A stretch of DNA of 64,000 nucleotides from assembly GCF_027158465.1 (NCBI RefSeq), contig NZ_JAMKYL010000001.1, positions 186,001-250,000 of the forward strand. Direction: 5' to 3'. The notes beneath the pieces were generated by a model. It made no database searches and had not been told where the DNA came from. It saw nothing but the letters and a program-made list of their open reading frames with translations. Below are positions 52,724 through 61,360 of the stretch, one piece after another. The translations under genes and the position numbers were made by a program. Origin of the DNA: Oxalobacter paeniformigenes (GTDB lineage: Bacteria > Pseudomonadota > Gammaproteobacteria > Burkholderiales > Burkholderiaceae_D). Numbering within the stretch: the stretch's first letter is position 1; each line of letters opens with the position of its first letter.

Positions 52724-53740
52724 TCATTGTGCAAGACTATCATGAAGTCCCTCGATAAAAATTGTCCTGGGCAGGTTTTTGCCAATAAAAACCAGTTTGC
52801 TTTCAGGCGGGTGCTTGTCGTCCCATTTTTCCACCACATCCGTTCCCATCAGTTGTTGTACGCCCTGGAATACCACTTTCCGGTCGGCGTCTTTCATATA
52901 GAGCACGCCTTTGTAACGGAGCATTTGTGGGCCGAACAGGGTGATCATCCGATCGAAAAAGTCGTTGAGCTTGTCGGGATCGAACGGTTTTTTGCTGTGG
53001 AAGACAAAGGAGTTGATGTCGTCGAGGTGGTGGGAACAGTCGCAATCCGCACCGCAAACATGGTCGTGGTGGTGATGGTCGTGGTCGTGTCCGTCATGAT
53101 CCAGATCGATTTTCGAGCTGAGATTGAATCCGCGCAGATCGAGGACTTCGGCGACAGGAATGCGCCCGAAATCGACGGTGTGGATAGTCGCATGGGGGTT
53201 GATCCGGCGCAAACGCAAAGTCAGCAGTTCGACATCGTCGGCGCTGACCAGATCGGTTTTCGATATCAACAGCCTGTCGGCATAACCGACTTGCTGGCGT
53301 GCCTGTTCGTATTCGTCGAGTTGCCGCATGGCGAATACGGCATCCATCAGGGTGACGATACCGTCGATCATGTAGTCCTTGGCGACATCGTCTTCCAGAA
53401 AAAAGGTTTGCGCGACTGGTCCGGGATCCGCCAGGCCAGTGGTTTCGATCACGACACGGTCGAAACGGATATCTCCGTTTCGGCGTTTGTCGGCCAGCCT
53501 CGTCAGGGCGGTGACAAGATCGCTGCGGACAGTGCAGCAGATGCAGCCATTGCTCATTTCGACGATTTGTTCGGCATCGTCCTGTACGAGGATGTCGCTG
53601 TCGATGTTTTCTTCGCCGAATTCGTTTTCGATGACGGCGATACGTTGTTTGTGCTGGTTGTCCCTGAGGATTCGGTTGAGCAGGGTGGTTTTTCCGGCGC
53701 CGAGAAAGCCGGTGATGATGGTAACGGGTATCAGTGACAT
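52724..53740 (-). CDS. COG0523 (CobW/ZigA-type) metal-chaperone GTPase
   Basis: This 338-residue G3E GTPase has the P-loop GFLGAGKTTLLNRIL, the metal-binding motif GCICC and a His-rich stretch DHDGHDHDHHHHDH followed by a CxxxCxC group (VCGADCDCSHH) in the central loop. Members insert zinc or cobalt into target enzymes. The His/Cys cluster favours zinc or nickel. It sits upstream of a DksA that lacks its zinc cysteines, a pairing seen in Zur regulons elsewhere; no convincing Zur box was seen here. Exact metal unproven. Confidence 0.9.
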   Translation of the reverse strand: MSLIPVTIITGFLGAGKTTLLNRILRDNQHKQRIAVIENEFGEENIDSDILVQDDAEQIVEMSNGCICCTVRSDLVTALTRLADKRRNGDIRFDRVVIETTGLADPGPVAQTFFLEDDVAKDYMIDGIVTLMDAVFAMRQLDEYEQARQQVGYADRLLISKTDLVSADDVELLTLRLRRINPHATIHTVDFGRIPVAEVLDLRGFNLSSKIDLDHDGHDHDHHHHDHVCGADCDCSHHLDDINSFVFHSKKPFDPDKLNDFFDRMITLFGPQMLRYKGVLYMKDADRKVVFQGVQQLMGTDVVEKWDDKHPPESKLVFIGKNLPRTIFIEGLHDSLAQ

Positions 53741-53886
53741 GGCATCGAATGCAGTTTTTTCTAGTCGTCCGGTTGGCCGGTTGCCGTATGGTACCGGCGT
53801 CGGTATCCGGTAAAAGTATGCTTTTTTAGCGCCCTGAAATCAAGCCTGTTGCCTGTGAGGGCTTCATGAGAAGACAGCGGTCCTGT

Positions 53887-54864
53887 TTATGGCGTGTTTT
53901 TTTTCTTGTGCGCTCTCGGGTGGGTCGCGTCGTAAACGCTGGCAAGATGCTGGAAGTCCAGTGCCGTATAGACTTGTGTGGATGCGATGGATGCGTGTCC
54001 AAGCAATTCCTGTACGGCGCGCAGATCGCCGGATGACTGGAGCAGGTGCGAGGCGAATGAATGCCGCAAGACGTGCGGATGGACATGGACTGGCAATCCC
54101 AGACGGCGTGCGTGTTCATTCAGTCGGGACTGGATAAGACGGGGGGACATGCGTCGTCTGCGGGAATTGAGAAAGAGGGCGTGAGCATGCCGGATGTCGC
54201 TTTCGGTATCGGACGTGGGGCGGACGGTGAGCCAGTTGCGGATGGCATTGATGGCGGCATCGCCGACAGGAACAGTGCGGGTCTTGTTGCCTTTGCCGGT
54301 GACGGTGACTTCTTTTTCGTCCAGATCGATCCAGCCTGCGGAGATGTACCCGGGTTGCCGGACGGCATGGATGTCGAGTCCTGCCAGCTCGGAGACGCGC
54401 AATCCGCTTGAATAAAGCAGTTCGAACATGGCATGGTCGCAAAGCGCACGGCTTTTGCTGTCCGGCGTGTCGTCATCGTCACCGGTAACGGTCGCGACCA
54501 GCCGGACGGCCTCATCGACCGGCAGTGCCTTGGGCAGCGGTTTGTCCTTGCGGGGGGCGTGGATGTCTTCGGCCGGATTGGCGGTGATGATGTTTTCTTC
54601 AAGCAGCCACAGGAAGAAACCGCGCCATGCCGAGAGTTTCCGGCTGATGGAGCGTGGTGAAAGGCCGCCGGCATGCAGGCGTGTTATGAAACGGCGCAGA
54701 TCGGCTGGGCGGATTTCTGGCAAGGTGAGCGGTTCTGCCATCGCTGACAGTTCTTTTAGATCGCGTCGGTAGCCTTCCAGCGTGTGATCCGACAGTTGTC
54801 GCTGTCCGGCGAGCATGTCCAGATAGCGGGATATGAAACCGGCAGTGTACGGTTTGTCGGTCAT
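53887..54864 (-). CDS. xerC: tyrosine recombinase XerC
   Basis: This 325-residue recombinase resolves chromosome dimers at dif together with XerD. The N-terminal SAM-like domain ends near residue 100; catalytic residues lie in LLYSSGLRVSEL (Arg), HPHVLRHSFASHLL (His, Arg) and STQVYTALDF (Tyr). The ISRKLSAWRGFFLWL segment fits XerC. It is 9 bases from the DUF484 gene, the usual neighbour. Confidence 0.93.
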   Translation of the reverse strand: MTDKPYTAGFISRYLDMLAGQRQLSDHTLEGYRRDLKELSAMAEPLTLPEIRPADLRRFITRLHAGGLSPRSISRKLSAWRGFFLWLLEENIITANPAEDIHAPRKDKPLPKALPVDEAVRLVATVTGDDDDTPDSKSRALCDHAMFELLYSSGLRVSELAGLDIHAVRQPGYISAGWIDLDEKEVTVTGKGNKTRTVPVGDAAINAIRNWLTVRPTSDTESDIRHAHALFLNSRRRRMSPRLIQSRLNEHARRLGLPVHVHPHVLRHSFASHLLQSSGDLRAVQELLGHASIASTQVYTALDFQHLASVYDATHPRAHKKKNTP

Positions 54865-54873
54865 GGTCTATGG

Positions 54874-55554
54874 TCAGACGGCCGCGAACAGGTCTGTCAG
54901 CGTTGCGCTGGCCAGTTTGCCGATGAGGCTCAGAAAATCGGTCGCCATCGCATTCTGGAAGCGTGTGGCATCCGGCGAACCGAGAACCAGCAGGCCGTCG
55001 GGCGTGGCGGCTTCGTTGCAGGACAAGACGATGATGGCAGCGGAGCGGATGCCGGCGGGGTTGGCGAGCCATTGGATGATATCGTGGTTTTGCTGGGTGA
55101 CCCTGCCGCAAAAAGGGGTCTCCATGTTATTGGCGTATTGTCTGATCGTTTCGTCGACAGGTTGTGCAAACCAGCGTTGTGCATGTTCCGGCAGGGTATC
55201 CCACAGCCGCAGGTTGGCGTCCGGAACGTTGAATGTGGCCTTGAGCGTGTCGATGACGACACGTGGCATGTCGTCATTATGGCGATATTGCATCAGGCGG
55301 CAGGCCCAGTCCAGAATCTTGTCCATGAGTTGACGGTTTTCGCGTGCGTTGTGCATCAGGCTGGACAGTTTCAGTTCCTGTGCCTTGTTGCGGCTTCGCA
55401 GTACCTCGATCTGGCGTTCATGCAGTGAGATGGCTTTGCCGATGACCGGACTGGTCAGTTTCAGTTCCGGCAGGATGTCTGCATGGTGTTCGAAAAAATC
55501 GGGGTGTTCAAGGAGATATTGGACAACGGTCTGTGAGTCGATAGCCTGCGTCAT
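54874..55554 (-). CDS. DUF484 family protein
   Basis: This 226-residue protein begins MTQAIDSQTVVQYLLEHPDFFEHHADIL and has a coiled segment (VLRSRNKAQELKLSSLMHNARENRQLMDKIL), then a GAF-like domain. Family DUF484 (YigA in E. coli) lies next to xerC in most proteobacteria; function is unknown. ATG 55554 is chosen; the longer frame to 55638 lacks similarity. Confidence 0.9.
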   Translation of the reverse strand: MTQAIDSQTVVQYLLEHPDFFEHHADILPELKLTSPVIGKAISLHERQIEVLRSRNKAQELKLSSLMHNARENRQLMDKILDWACRLMQYRHNDDMPRVVIDTLKATFNVPDANLRLWDTLPEHAQRWFAQPVDETIRQYANNMETPFCGRVTQQNHDIIQWLANPAGIRSAAIIVLSCNEAATPDGLLVLGSPDATRFQNAMATDFLSLIGKLASATLTDLFAAV

Positions 55555-55763
55555 GGTCGTTCCGGTTTTTAACGATGGGGTCAGTTGAAAACGCCATTTT
55601 AACCGAGCCGAAGTCGGGATGGTTTGGCTGGTGTGCAAATCTGTATTGTGCTTGTTTGCCAGATCGGCGAAAAGATGTCGTTGTGCCTGCAGGGCAACGT
55701 TTCAGAGGGCGATTCTGGCAATCTCGTTTAAACTGGAATTTTTTGTTTTGAGCTGAAAATACA

Positions 55764-56612
55764 ATGACGACGTATGCTTTGGGTGATATTCAGGGGTGCC
55801 AGCCGCAGTTGCAACAGTTGCTGGCGATGATCGAACGTGAAACGCCGGATGCCGGATTGTTGTTTGCCGGTGACCTGGTCAATCGTGGGCCGGCTTCTCT
55901 CGAGGCATTGCGGCAGGTGAAGGCATTGGGGGACCGGGCGGTATCGGTATTGGGAAATCACGATTTGCATTTGCTGGCGATCGCTTGTGGTATCCGTCCG
56001 ATGAAGGCAGGAGATTCGATCCAGCCGATTCTGGATGCACCGGACAGAGATGCGTTGATCGACTGGGTGCGGCATCGACCGATGGCATATGCCATCGGTG
56101 AGGGAATGCTGATGGTGCATGCCGGGGTATTGCCGCAATGGGATATGGAAAAAACGCTGGCGCTGGCGCATGAGGTCGAAACGGTATTGCGTGGTCCGGA
56201 CTGGAAGGATTTTCTGGCGGAGATGTATGGCAATTCGCCGGACAAATGGGATGATGCATTGACGGGCAGCGCACGCCTGCGCTGCATCGTGAACGGTTTG
56301 ACGCGCCTGCGTTTCTGTACGGCTGACGGACAGATGGAATTCGCCAGCAAGATGGGAACGGATACGGCACCTGAAGGCTATATGCCGTGGTTTGAAGTGC
56401 CAGACAGAAAGACCCGGCATGATACCGTGGTGTTCGGTCACTGGTCCACGCTGGGTCTTATGCTGCGCGACAATCTGCTTGCGCTGGATACCGGTTGTGT
56501 CTGGGGCGGGAAACTTACGGCTGTGCGTCTTGACGATCGCGCGCTGTTTCAGGTGGATTGCCCCGGTTTTCTGGAGCCTGGGACTGTTCCTGCGGCAGAA
56601 CGGAAACAATGA
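55764..56612 (+). CDS. apaH: symmetrical bis(5'-nucleosyl)-tetraphosphatase
   Basis: This 282-residue metallophosphatase splits Ap4A into two ADP and decaps Np4 RNAs. It shows YALGDIQGCQPQL (metal motif), LLFAGDLVNRGPASLE and VSVLGNHDLHLLAIA, then VFGHWSTLG. The final 98 bases overlap the 3' end of the opposite-strand acyltransferase gene. It is transcribed away from the xerC group. Confidence 0.96.
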   Translation: MTTYALGDIQGCQPQLQQLLAMIERETPDAGLLFAGDLVNRGPASLEALRQVKALGDRAVSVLGNHDLHLLAIACGIRPMKAGDSIQPILDAPDRDALIDWVRHRPMAYAIGEGMLMVHAGVLPQWDMEKTLALAHEVETVLRGPDWKDFLAEMYGNSPDKWDDALTGSARLRCIVNGLTRLRFCTADGQMEFASKMGTDTAPEGYMPWFEVPDRKTRHDTVVFGHWSTLGLMLRDNLLALDTGCVWGGKLTAVRLDDRALFQVDCPGFLEPGTVPAAERKQ

Positions 56613-57312
56613 CTTCACGTGCCTGCTGGGACAGTGTCTTGCGATGCATGCCGGCAGTGTCCATGACCGGCAGGACGGTCAGTTCGGCCAGGATGTAATC
56701 GGAATTGAATACGTTTTTCATGCTTTGTGCCAGACTGATGTCGCCGCTGGAATCGACGGCCTGTTCGTATTGTCCGTTACGGTCGATGTAGCGCAATGCG
56801 AACGGCTGGACAGGCAGACCGGCATGGATCGCACCTTCGAACAGATTGGGGTGAAAAGGCAGCATTTTTCCCTGTCGGCCGGTCGTGCCTTCCGGAAAGA
56901 AAATACAGCGTTCCCGTGCCTGAAGGTTCTTGACCAGTGTCTCCAGTGTGCTCTTGAGGTTTCGCGCGCTGCTGCGTTCCAGAAAAAGGGTGCCGGTCTT
57001 GCGCGAGAGCCAACCGACCATGGGCCAGTTCGCCATGTCCGCCTTGGCGATGAAATGTCCCGATACGACTGAATAGATCAGGAAAATATCGAGCCAGGAA
57101 ACATGGTTGGCGACGATGAGCGCCCGTGATGACAGCAGTTCCGGATTGACGATTTTTACGGTCACACCGCAGATGTCCAGCAGTTTTTTAGACCATTTCT
57201 GGACATAGCGGTTTTTCGCGTCGTTGTCGATGAACGGATAGACGACAGTGCCGTATACAAAAGCGCCCAGTGTATGGAGCAGCAGGCGGAAAAAACAGAA
57301 AAACGATCTCAT
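56515..57312 (-). CDS. 1-acyl-sn-glycerol-3-phosphate acyltransferase (PlsC type)
   Basis: This 265-residue protein has an N-terminal membrane helix and the acyltransferase motifs NHVSWLDIFL (HX4D catalytic pair), FLERSSARN and FFPEGTTGRQG. It should esterify lysophosphatidic acid to phosphatidic acid at the inner membrane. The last 32 codons, Gln/Pro/Glu/Arg-rich, lie in the overlap with apaH and may be dispensable. It is 12 bases downstream of the dihydroorotase-like gene on the same strand. Confidence 0.9.
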   Translation of the reverse strand: MRSFFCFFRLLLHTLGAFVYGTVVYPFIDNDAKNRYVQKWSKKLLDICGVTVKIVNPELLSSRALIVANHVSWLDIFLIYSVVSGHFIAKADMANWPMVGWLSRKTGTLFLERSSARNLKSTLETLVKNLQARERCIFFPEGTTGRQGKMLPFHPNLFEGAIHAGLPVQPFALRYIDRNGQYEQAVDSSGDISLAQSMKNVFNSDYILAELTVLPVMDTAGMHRKTLSQQAREVIVSVLPQEQSQAPENRGNPPETARDRQDAQP

Positions 57313-57324
57313 GGCAGCAGGTGT

Positions 57325-58617
57325 TTATCGTTCGTAGGCGATGCGTCCGCCGATGATGGTCATGCGGACGCGTCCCGGAATTTCCTTTCCGAGAAACGGA
57401 GTATGTTTGCCCTGGCTGGCCAGTTCCGAAGCGCTGACTGTCCAGCGTGCCGAAGGGTCGAAAATACAGATGTCGGCTGCCTCGCCGACGTTGATGCGAC
57501 CGCATGGCAGCTTGAGTATGCGTGCAGGTTCGGCGGTGATTCTGGCGATGGCCTGACTGAGCATGTCGGAACTGTCGCAGTGTTCCATGGCCCATTTCAG
57601 GGTAAGCGGCAAGAGTAGTTCCAACCCGGTTGCGCCCGGTGAGGCTTCGCCGAACGGCAGGAGTTTTTCGTCATCATCCACCGGCGTGTGATCCGAGCAG
57701 ATGGCGTCGATGGTTCCGTCGAGCAGGCCTTGCGTGATCGCATCACGGTCTGCCTCCGAGCGAAGGGGGGGCGTCAGACGGGCGTTGCTGTCGAAATAGT
57801 CGATGTCGTCTTCGGTCAGGTGCAGGTGATGGATGCCGACGTCGCAGGTGACGGGCAAGCCTTCTTTTTTGGCTTGCCGCACCAGTTCGATGCCTTTGGC
57901 TGTGGACAGGCGGCACAGGTGTACCCGTGCACCGGTGACACGCATCAGTTCGAATATCGCATGCAGGCTGATGGTTTCGGCAATGGACGGGATGCCGATA
58001 AGTCCGAGACCTGCGGCAACGCGACCGGAGTGCGCCATGCCGTTTTTCGCCAGAAACGGATCTTCCGGTTGCAGCCAGGAGCAATACTGGAATGAATTGG
58101 CATATTGCAGGGCGCGCAGCAAGACTTCGGTATCGGGTATGGGTTCGTTGGCATGGGAAAAGCCGACGCAACCGGCATCGGTCAGTTCGGCCATTTCCGT
58201 CAGTTTTTCACCCTTGAGGCCGACGGTCAATGCACCCAGCGGGTAGACGTGCGCCTGGTTTCTGGCGGCTGCACGGTATTTCAGCATTTCGACCAGTCCG
58301 GGTTCGTCCAGTACCGGGTCGGTATCGGGCGGACAGACCAGACTGGTGACGCCGCCGGCGATGGCGGCTTGCATTTCGGATTCCAGGGTTGCCTTGTGTT
58401 CGTATCCGGGTTCGCGAAGGCGTGCCGCCAGATCGACAAGGCCAGGGGCGACGACCAGTCCATCGGCGTCAATCGTTCTGTCAGGGGTGAAGCCGGGTAC
58501 CGGTTGTCCCCCTTCGGCAATAGCGAAAATTTTCCCGTCGGCGATGGCGATGTTGCGGATGCCGTCGGTCTTGTTGGCGGGATCGACCAGCCGTCCGTTT
58601 TCGATAAGAAGTTTCAT
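57325..58617 (-). CDS. pyrX: dihydroorotase-like protein without metal histidines (PyrC', PyrX)
   Basis: This 430-residue protein has the type I dihydroorotase fold (GLVDLAARLREPGYEHKATLES, CPPDTDPVLDEPGLVEM, ICSDHTPVDDDEKLLPF). In active enzymes the first motif is DLHVHLREPG; here both metal-binding His of HxH are replaced (A and R). Such inactive homologues are known to assemble with PyrB and support aspartate transcarbamylase activity. Gene order pyrR-pyrB-pyrC' agrees. A catalytic dihydroorotase should exist elsewhere in the genome. Confidence 0.88.
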   Translation of the reverse strand: MKLLIENGRLVDPANKTDGIRNIAIADGKIFAIAEGGQPVPGFTPDRTIDADGLVVAPGLVDLAARLREPGYEHKATLESEMQAAIAGGVTSLVCPPDTDPVLDEPGLVEMLKYRAAARNQAHVYPLGALTVGLKGEKLTEMAELTDAGCVGFSHANEPIPDTEVLLRALQYANSFQYCSWLQPEDPFLAKNGMAHSGRVAAGLGLIGIPSIAETISLHAIFELMRVTGARVHLCRLSTAKGIELVRQAKKEGLPVTCDVGIHHLHLTEDDIDYFDSNARLTPPLRSEADRDAITQGLLDGTIDAICSDHTPVDDDEKLLPFGEASPGATGLELLLPLTLKWAMEHCDSSDMLSQAIARITAEPARILKLPCGRINVGEAADICIFDPSARWTVSASELASQGKHTPFLGKEIPGRVRMTIIGGRIAYER

Positions 58618-58647
58618 TTCGGTATGTCCTCAAAAACTGTCCTGTTG

Positions 58648-59607
58648 TCAGTTGCCTGCCAGAATGCTCATGACGGCCATTCTGACGGCAATGCCGTAGG
58701 TTACCTGCGACAGGATGACGGCCTGATCGCCGTCTGCAACGGCAGAGTCGATTTCGACACCACGGTTCATCGGGCCGGGGTGCATGACGATAGCGTCCGG
58801 TTTTGCCAGTGCAAGTCGTTCGGGGGTCAGCCCGTAGCTTTTGAAAAATTCCTGTGCCGACGGCAGCAGGGCGCCGTTGATACGTTCGTTTTGTACGCGC
58901 AGCATGATGATGACGTCGACGCCTTTGAGCCCTTCGTTCATGTCGTTGAACATGCGGATGCCCATGTCTTTCATGGCCGGTGCAAGCAAGGTGGTCGGGC
59001 CGATGACGCGGATTTCGGGAACGCCCAGCGTTTTCATGGCGTGGATATCCGAACGTGCGACACGGCTGTGCAGTACGTCGCCGACGATGGCGACCGTCAG
59101 GTTCGAAAAGTCCTTTTTGTAGTGCCGGATCGTGTACATGTCCAGAAGTCCCTGTGTCGGGTGGGCGTGACGTCCGTCGCCGGCATTGACGACATGGATA
59201 TGATCCAGTCCGTTTTCATTGAGATGGCGGGCGATCAGGAACGGTGCCCCGGACTGGGCATGACGGACGACGAACATGTCGGCGCTCATGGCGGTCAGGT
59301 TGTCCACGGTGTCGAGCAGGGATTCCCCCTTGCTGGTCGAGGACGATGCGATATTGAGGTTGATGACGTCGGCGGACAGGCGTTTGGCCGCGATTTCGAA
59401 AGTCGTCCGGGTACGGGTCGAATTTTCGAAAAAGAGATTGAATACGCTTTTGCCGCGCATCAGGGGCACTTTTTTGACTTCCCGATCCGAGACGCTGACG
59501 AATGAGGAAGCGGTGTCCAGAATGTAGGTGAGAATATCTTTCGGCAAACCGTTCAGGGCCAACAGGTGCCGCAGCTCGCCGTTGCTGTTTAGTTGAGGAT
59601 TAGGCAT
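58648..59607 (-). CDS. pyrB: aspartate carbamoyltransferase catalytic subunit
   Basis: This 319-residue enzyme joins carbamoyl phosphate and aspartate in the second step of pyrimidine synthesis. Signature FFENSTRTRTTFEIA lies at about residues 59-73, with SKGESLLDT and VVRHAQSGAP as further carbamoyl phosphate contacts and DVIIMLRVQNER toward the aspartate domain. The start overlaps the end of pyrR by 8 bases. Its partner is the noncatalytic PyrC' encoded 30 bases downstream. Confidence 0.96.
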   Translation of the reverse strand: MPNPQLNSNGELRHLLALNGLPKDILTYILDTASSFVSVSDREVKKVPLMRGKSVFNLFFENSTRTRTTFEIAAKRLSADVINLNIASSSTSKGESLLDTVDNLTAMSADMFVVRHAQSGAPFLIARHLNENGLDHIHVVNAGDGRHAHPTQGLLDMYTIRHYKKDFSNLTVAIVGDVLHSRVARSDIHAMKTLGVPEIRVIGPTTLLAPAMKDMGIRMFNDMNEGLKGVDVIIMLRVQNERINGALLPSAQEFFKSYGLTPERLALAKPDAIVMHPGPMNRGVEIDSAVADGDQAVILSQVTYGIAVRMAVMSILAGN

Positions 59608-60112
59608 TTTCCACCGTCAGAGAAAAAGAGTTGTCATCGGATTGTTGCAAAACCAGTTTCTCGTTTTTGTCCAGCGAGACGTTTGCAGCGACGAAATCGG
59701 CAGCGATCGGCAATTCCCGTCCGCCACGGTCGATCAGGGCGGCCAGCAGAATGCGTGCAGGGCGTCCGTAGTCGAACAGTTCGTTGATGGCGGCGCGGGT
59801 CGTTCGTCCGGTATACAGCACGTCGTCGATCAGCAAGATGGTGGCGCCATCCACATCGAAGGGAATCTGTGTCGGTTTCACTTCGGCAGGCAGTCCCTTT
59901 TCTGCGTAGTCGTCCCGGTAAAAGGAAACGTCGATAAAACCGGGCGGGTTTTCCAGTTGCAGGTCGGATACGATGCGTTCGGCGATCCATGCGCCGCCGG
60001 AACGGATGCCGACGATGGCGACTTTCGGTTCGTCCGAGAGTGCCTGACGTACCTGGGTCAGCAGTTTGCGGTAAAGCGTTTCCGCATTCAGTTCAGTTAT
60101 GGATGGGTTCAT
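59600..60112 (-). CDS. pyrR: PyrR bifunctional regulator / uracil phosphoribosyltransferase
   Basis: This 170-residue PRT-fold protein has the PRPP loop ILLIDDVLYTGRTTRAA and GIRSGGAWIAERI near the N-terminus. In Gram-positive bacteria PyrR regulates pyr attenuation; in proteobacteria its regulatory role is unclear. ATG 60112 is chosen over an in-frame upstream start. It overlaps ruvX by 20 bases and pyrB by 8, so the pyr genes are likely translated in a coupled manner. Confidence 0.93.
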   Translation of the reverse strand: MNPSITELNAETLYRKLLTQVRQALSDEPKVAIVGIRSGGAWIAERIVSDLQLENPPGFIDVSFYRDDYAEKGLPAEVKPTQIPFDVDGATILLIDDVLYTGRTTRAAINELFDYGRPARILLAALIDRGGRELPIAADFVAANVSLDKNEKLVLQQSDDNSFSLTVENA

Positions 60113-60494
60113 CGAGGTATTGTTGCAAAATAAGGGCGGCGGCATGGGCATCGTCCGCTTCGCCGGGTTTGAAATTCAGAACGGATGAAGTATACCGCTC
60201 ATCGACCAGTATTGTATCCAGTGAGAACCTGCCGTGCAGCTGGTTGGCAAAACGACGGCAGCGTTTCGTCATTTCATGTTCCGTGCCGTCGGGGTAAAAA
60301 GGCAGACCGACGACCAGTTTCGCCGGTTGCCATTCGCTGATGAGTTTCCCGATTTCGGCAAAACGCCTGTCGTTGGATTCGGCGTGGATGACGGTCAGCG
60401 GGCGCGCGCTTTTTGACAGGTCGTTGCCGATGGCGCATCCGATACGCTTCAGTCCGAAATCGAAGGCGAGTATGACTGCGGAACCGGTATTCAT
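60093..60494 (-). CDS. ruvX: Holliday junction resolvase-like RuvX (YqgF)
   Basis: This 133-residue RNase H-fold protein shows ILAFDFGLKRIGCAIGN (first acidic motif), KLVVGLPFYPDGTEHEM and DERYTSSVLNF. The family is needed in ribosomal RNA 5' processing in some bacteria. It stands between yqgE and pyrR, and yqgE-ruvX-pyrR-pyrB is a common order in beta- and gammaproteobacteria. Confidence 0.94.
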   Translation of the reverse strand: MNTGSAVILAFDFGLKRIGCAIGNDLSKSARPLTVIHAESNDRRFAEIGKLISEWQPAKLVVGLPFYPDGTEHEMTKRCRRFANQLHGRFSLDTILVDERYTSSVLNFKPGEADDAHAAALILQQYLDEPIHN

Positions 60495-60539
60495 GGCTGT
60501 TTTGTACCTGTTATGCCGGCAACGGACGGTAAAAAGGGA

Positions 60540-61091
60540 TCATGCATGTCCTACCTCGCTTGCCAGTCGTGACGGATCGAAGCCCAGGAGACGGACCGCC
60601 GCATTGTATCGTTCATGGATGGGCAAGTCGAACATGATGGCCGGATCGGCAGCGACAGTCAGCCAGCCGTTGTGGCTGATTTCGTCTTCAAGCTGGCCGG
60701 CGCTCCATCCGGCATAACCGATGCTTACCAGCATTCTTTCAGGACCGGTTCCGGATGCGATGGCTTCGAGTACATCGCGCGATGTCGTGAAAGCGACCTG
60801 ATCCGATATTTTAAGCATTGAGGTGAATTCGGCATCGGGAGAGTGCAGGACGAATCCGCGATCTTCCTGCACGGGACCTCCGAACATGACGGGTTTCCGG
60901 ATCGGTGCCGGGATTTCCAGTTTCATGTTCAGCCGTTCCAGCAGATGATCGATGGTGATGTCCATCGGTTTGTTGATGACGACGCCGAGTGCGCCACGCT
61001 CGTTGTGTTCGCACAGATATACGACACTGCCACCGAAGATCGGATCGTGCATCGATGGCATGGCGATCAGAAAATGGTTCGATAGGTTCAT
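60540..61091 (-). CDS. YqgE/AlgH family protein
   Basis: This 183-residue UPF0301 protein begins MNLSNHFLIAMPSMHDPIFGGSVVYLCEHN and contains GALGVVINKPM and IGYAGWSAGQLEDEI, all family signatures. Function unknown; AlgH has been linked to regulation of alginate in Pseudomonas. ATG 61091 fits the family start. It precedes ruvX by 45 bases. Confidence 0.93.
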   Translation of the reverse strand: MNLSNHFLIAMPSMHDPIFGGSVVYLCEHNERGALGVVINKPMDITIDHLLERLNMKLEIPAPIRKPVMFGGPVQEDRGFVLHSPDAEFTSMLKISDQVAFTTSRDVLEAIASGTGPERMLVSIGYAGWSAGQLEDEISHNGWLTVAADPAIMFDLPIHERYNAAVRLLGFDPSRLASEVGHA

Positions 61092-61360
61092 GGCTGTTTG
61101 TCGTATGGTTGATAATCCGGCAGCGGTTTTTCGCTGTTGCATTTGCCTTTTGATATTGTATCAGTGTTCGCATGTTCCACTCATGTCTTGAGGATTTTCG
61201 GCTGCGTGTTTGCCACGGAAGTCTTGCTTTGCCGTTTTATGACCGTTCGGGGGATCGGAGAATGGCTTTCTGGGCGCAAAGCAGGGTAGAATATGCAAAA
61301 TTTGCAGCGAAAACAGGATTGGTTTTCGCTATTGCGACAAAATTTATTCTGCCAGTCAAA

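Noticed and set aside
61172..61360. A longer dcd reading frame starting at 61172 with 63 extra residues.
   Set aside because: The extra part has no similarity to dCTP deaminases, and MSIKSDKWIRRM is the standard start; the region is a promoter-bearing gap.
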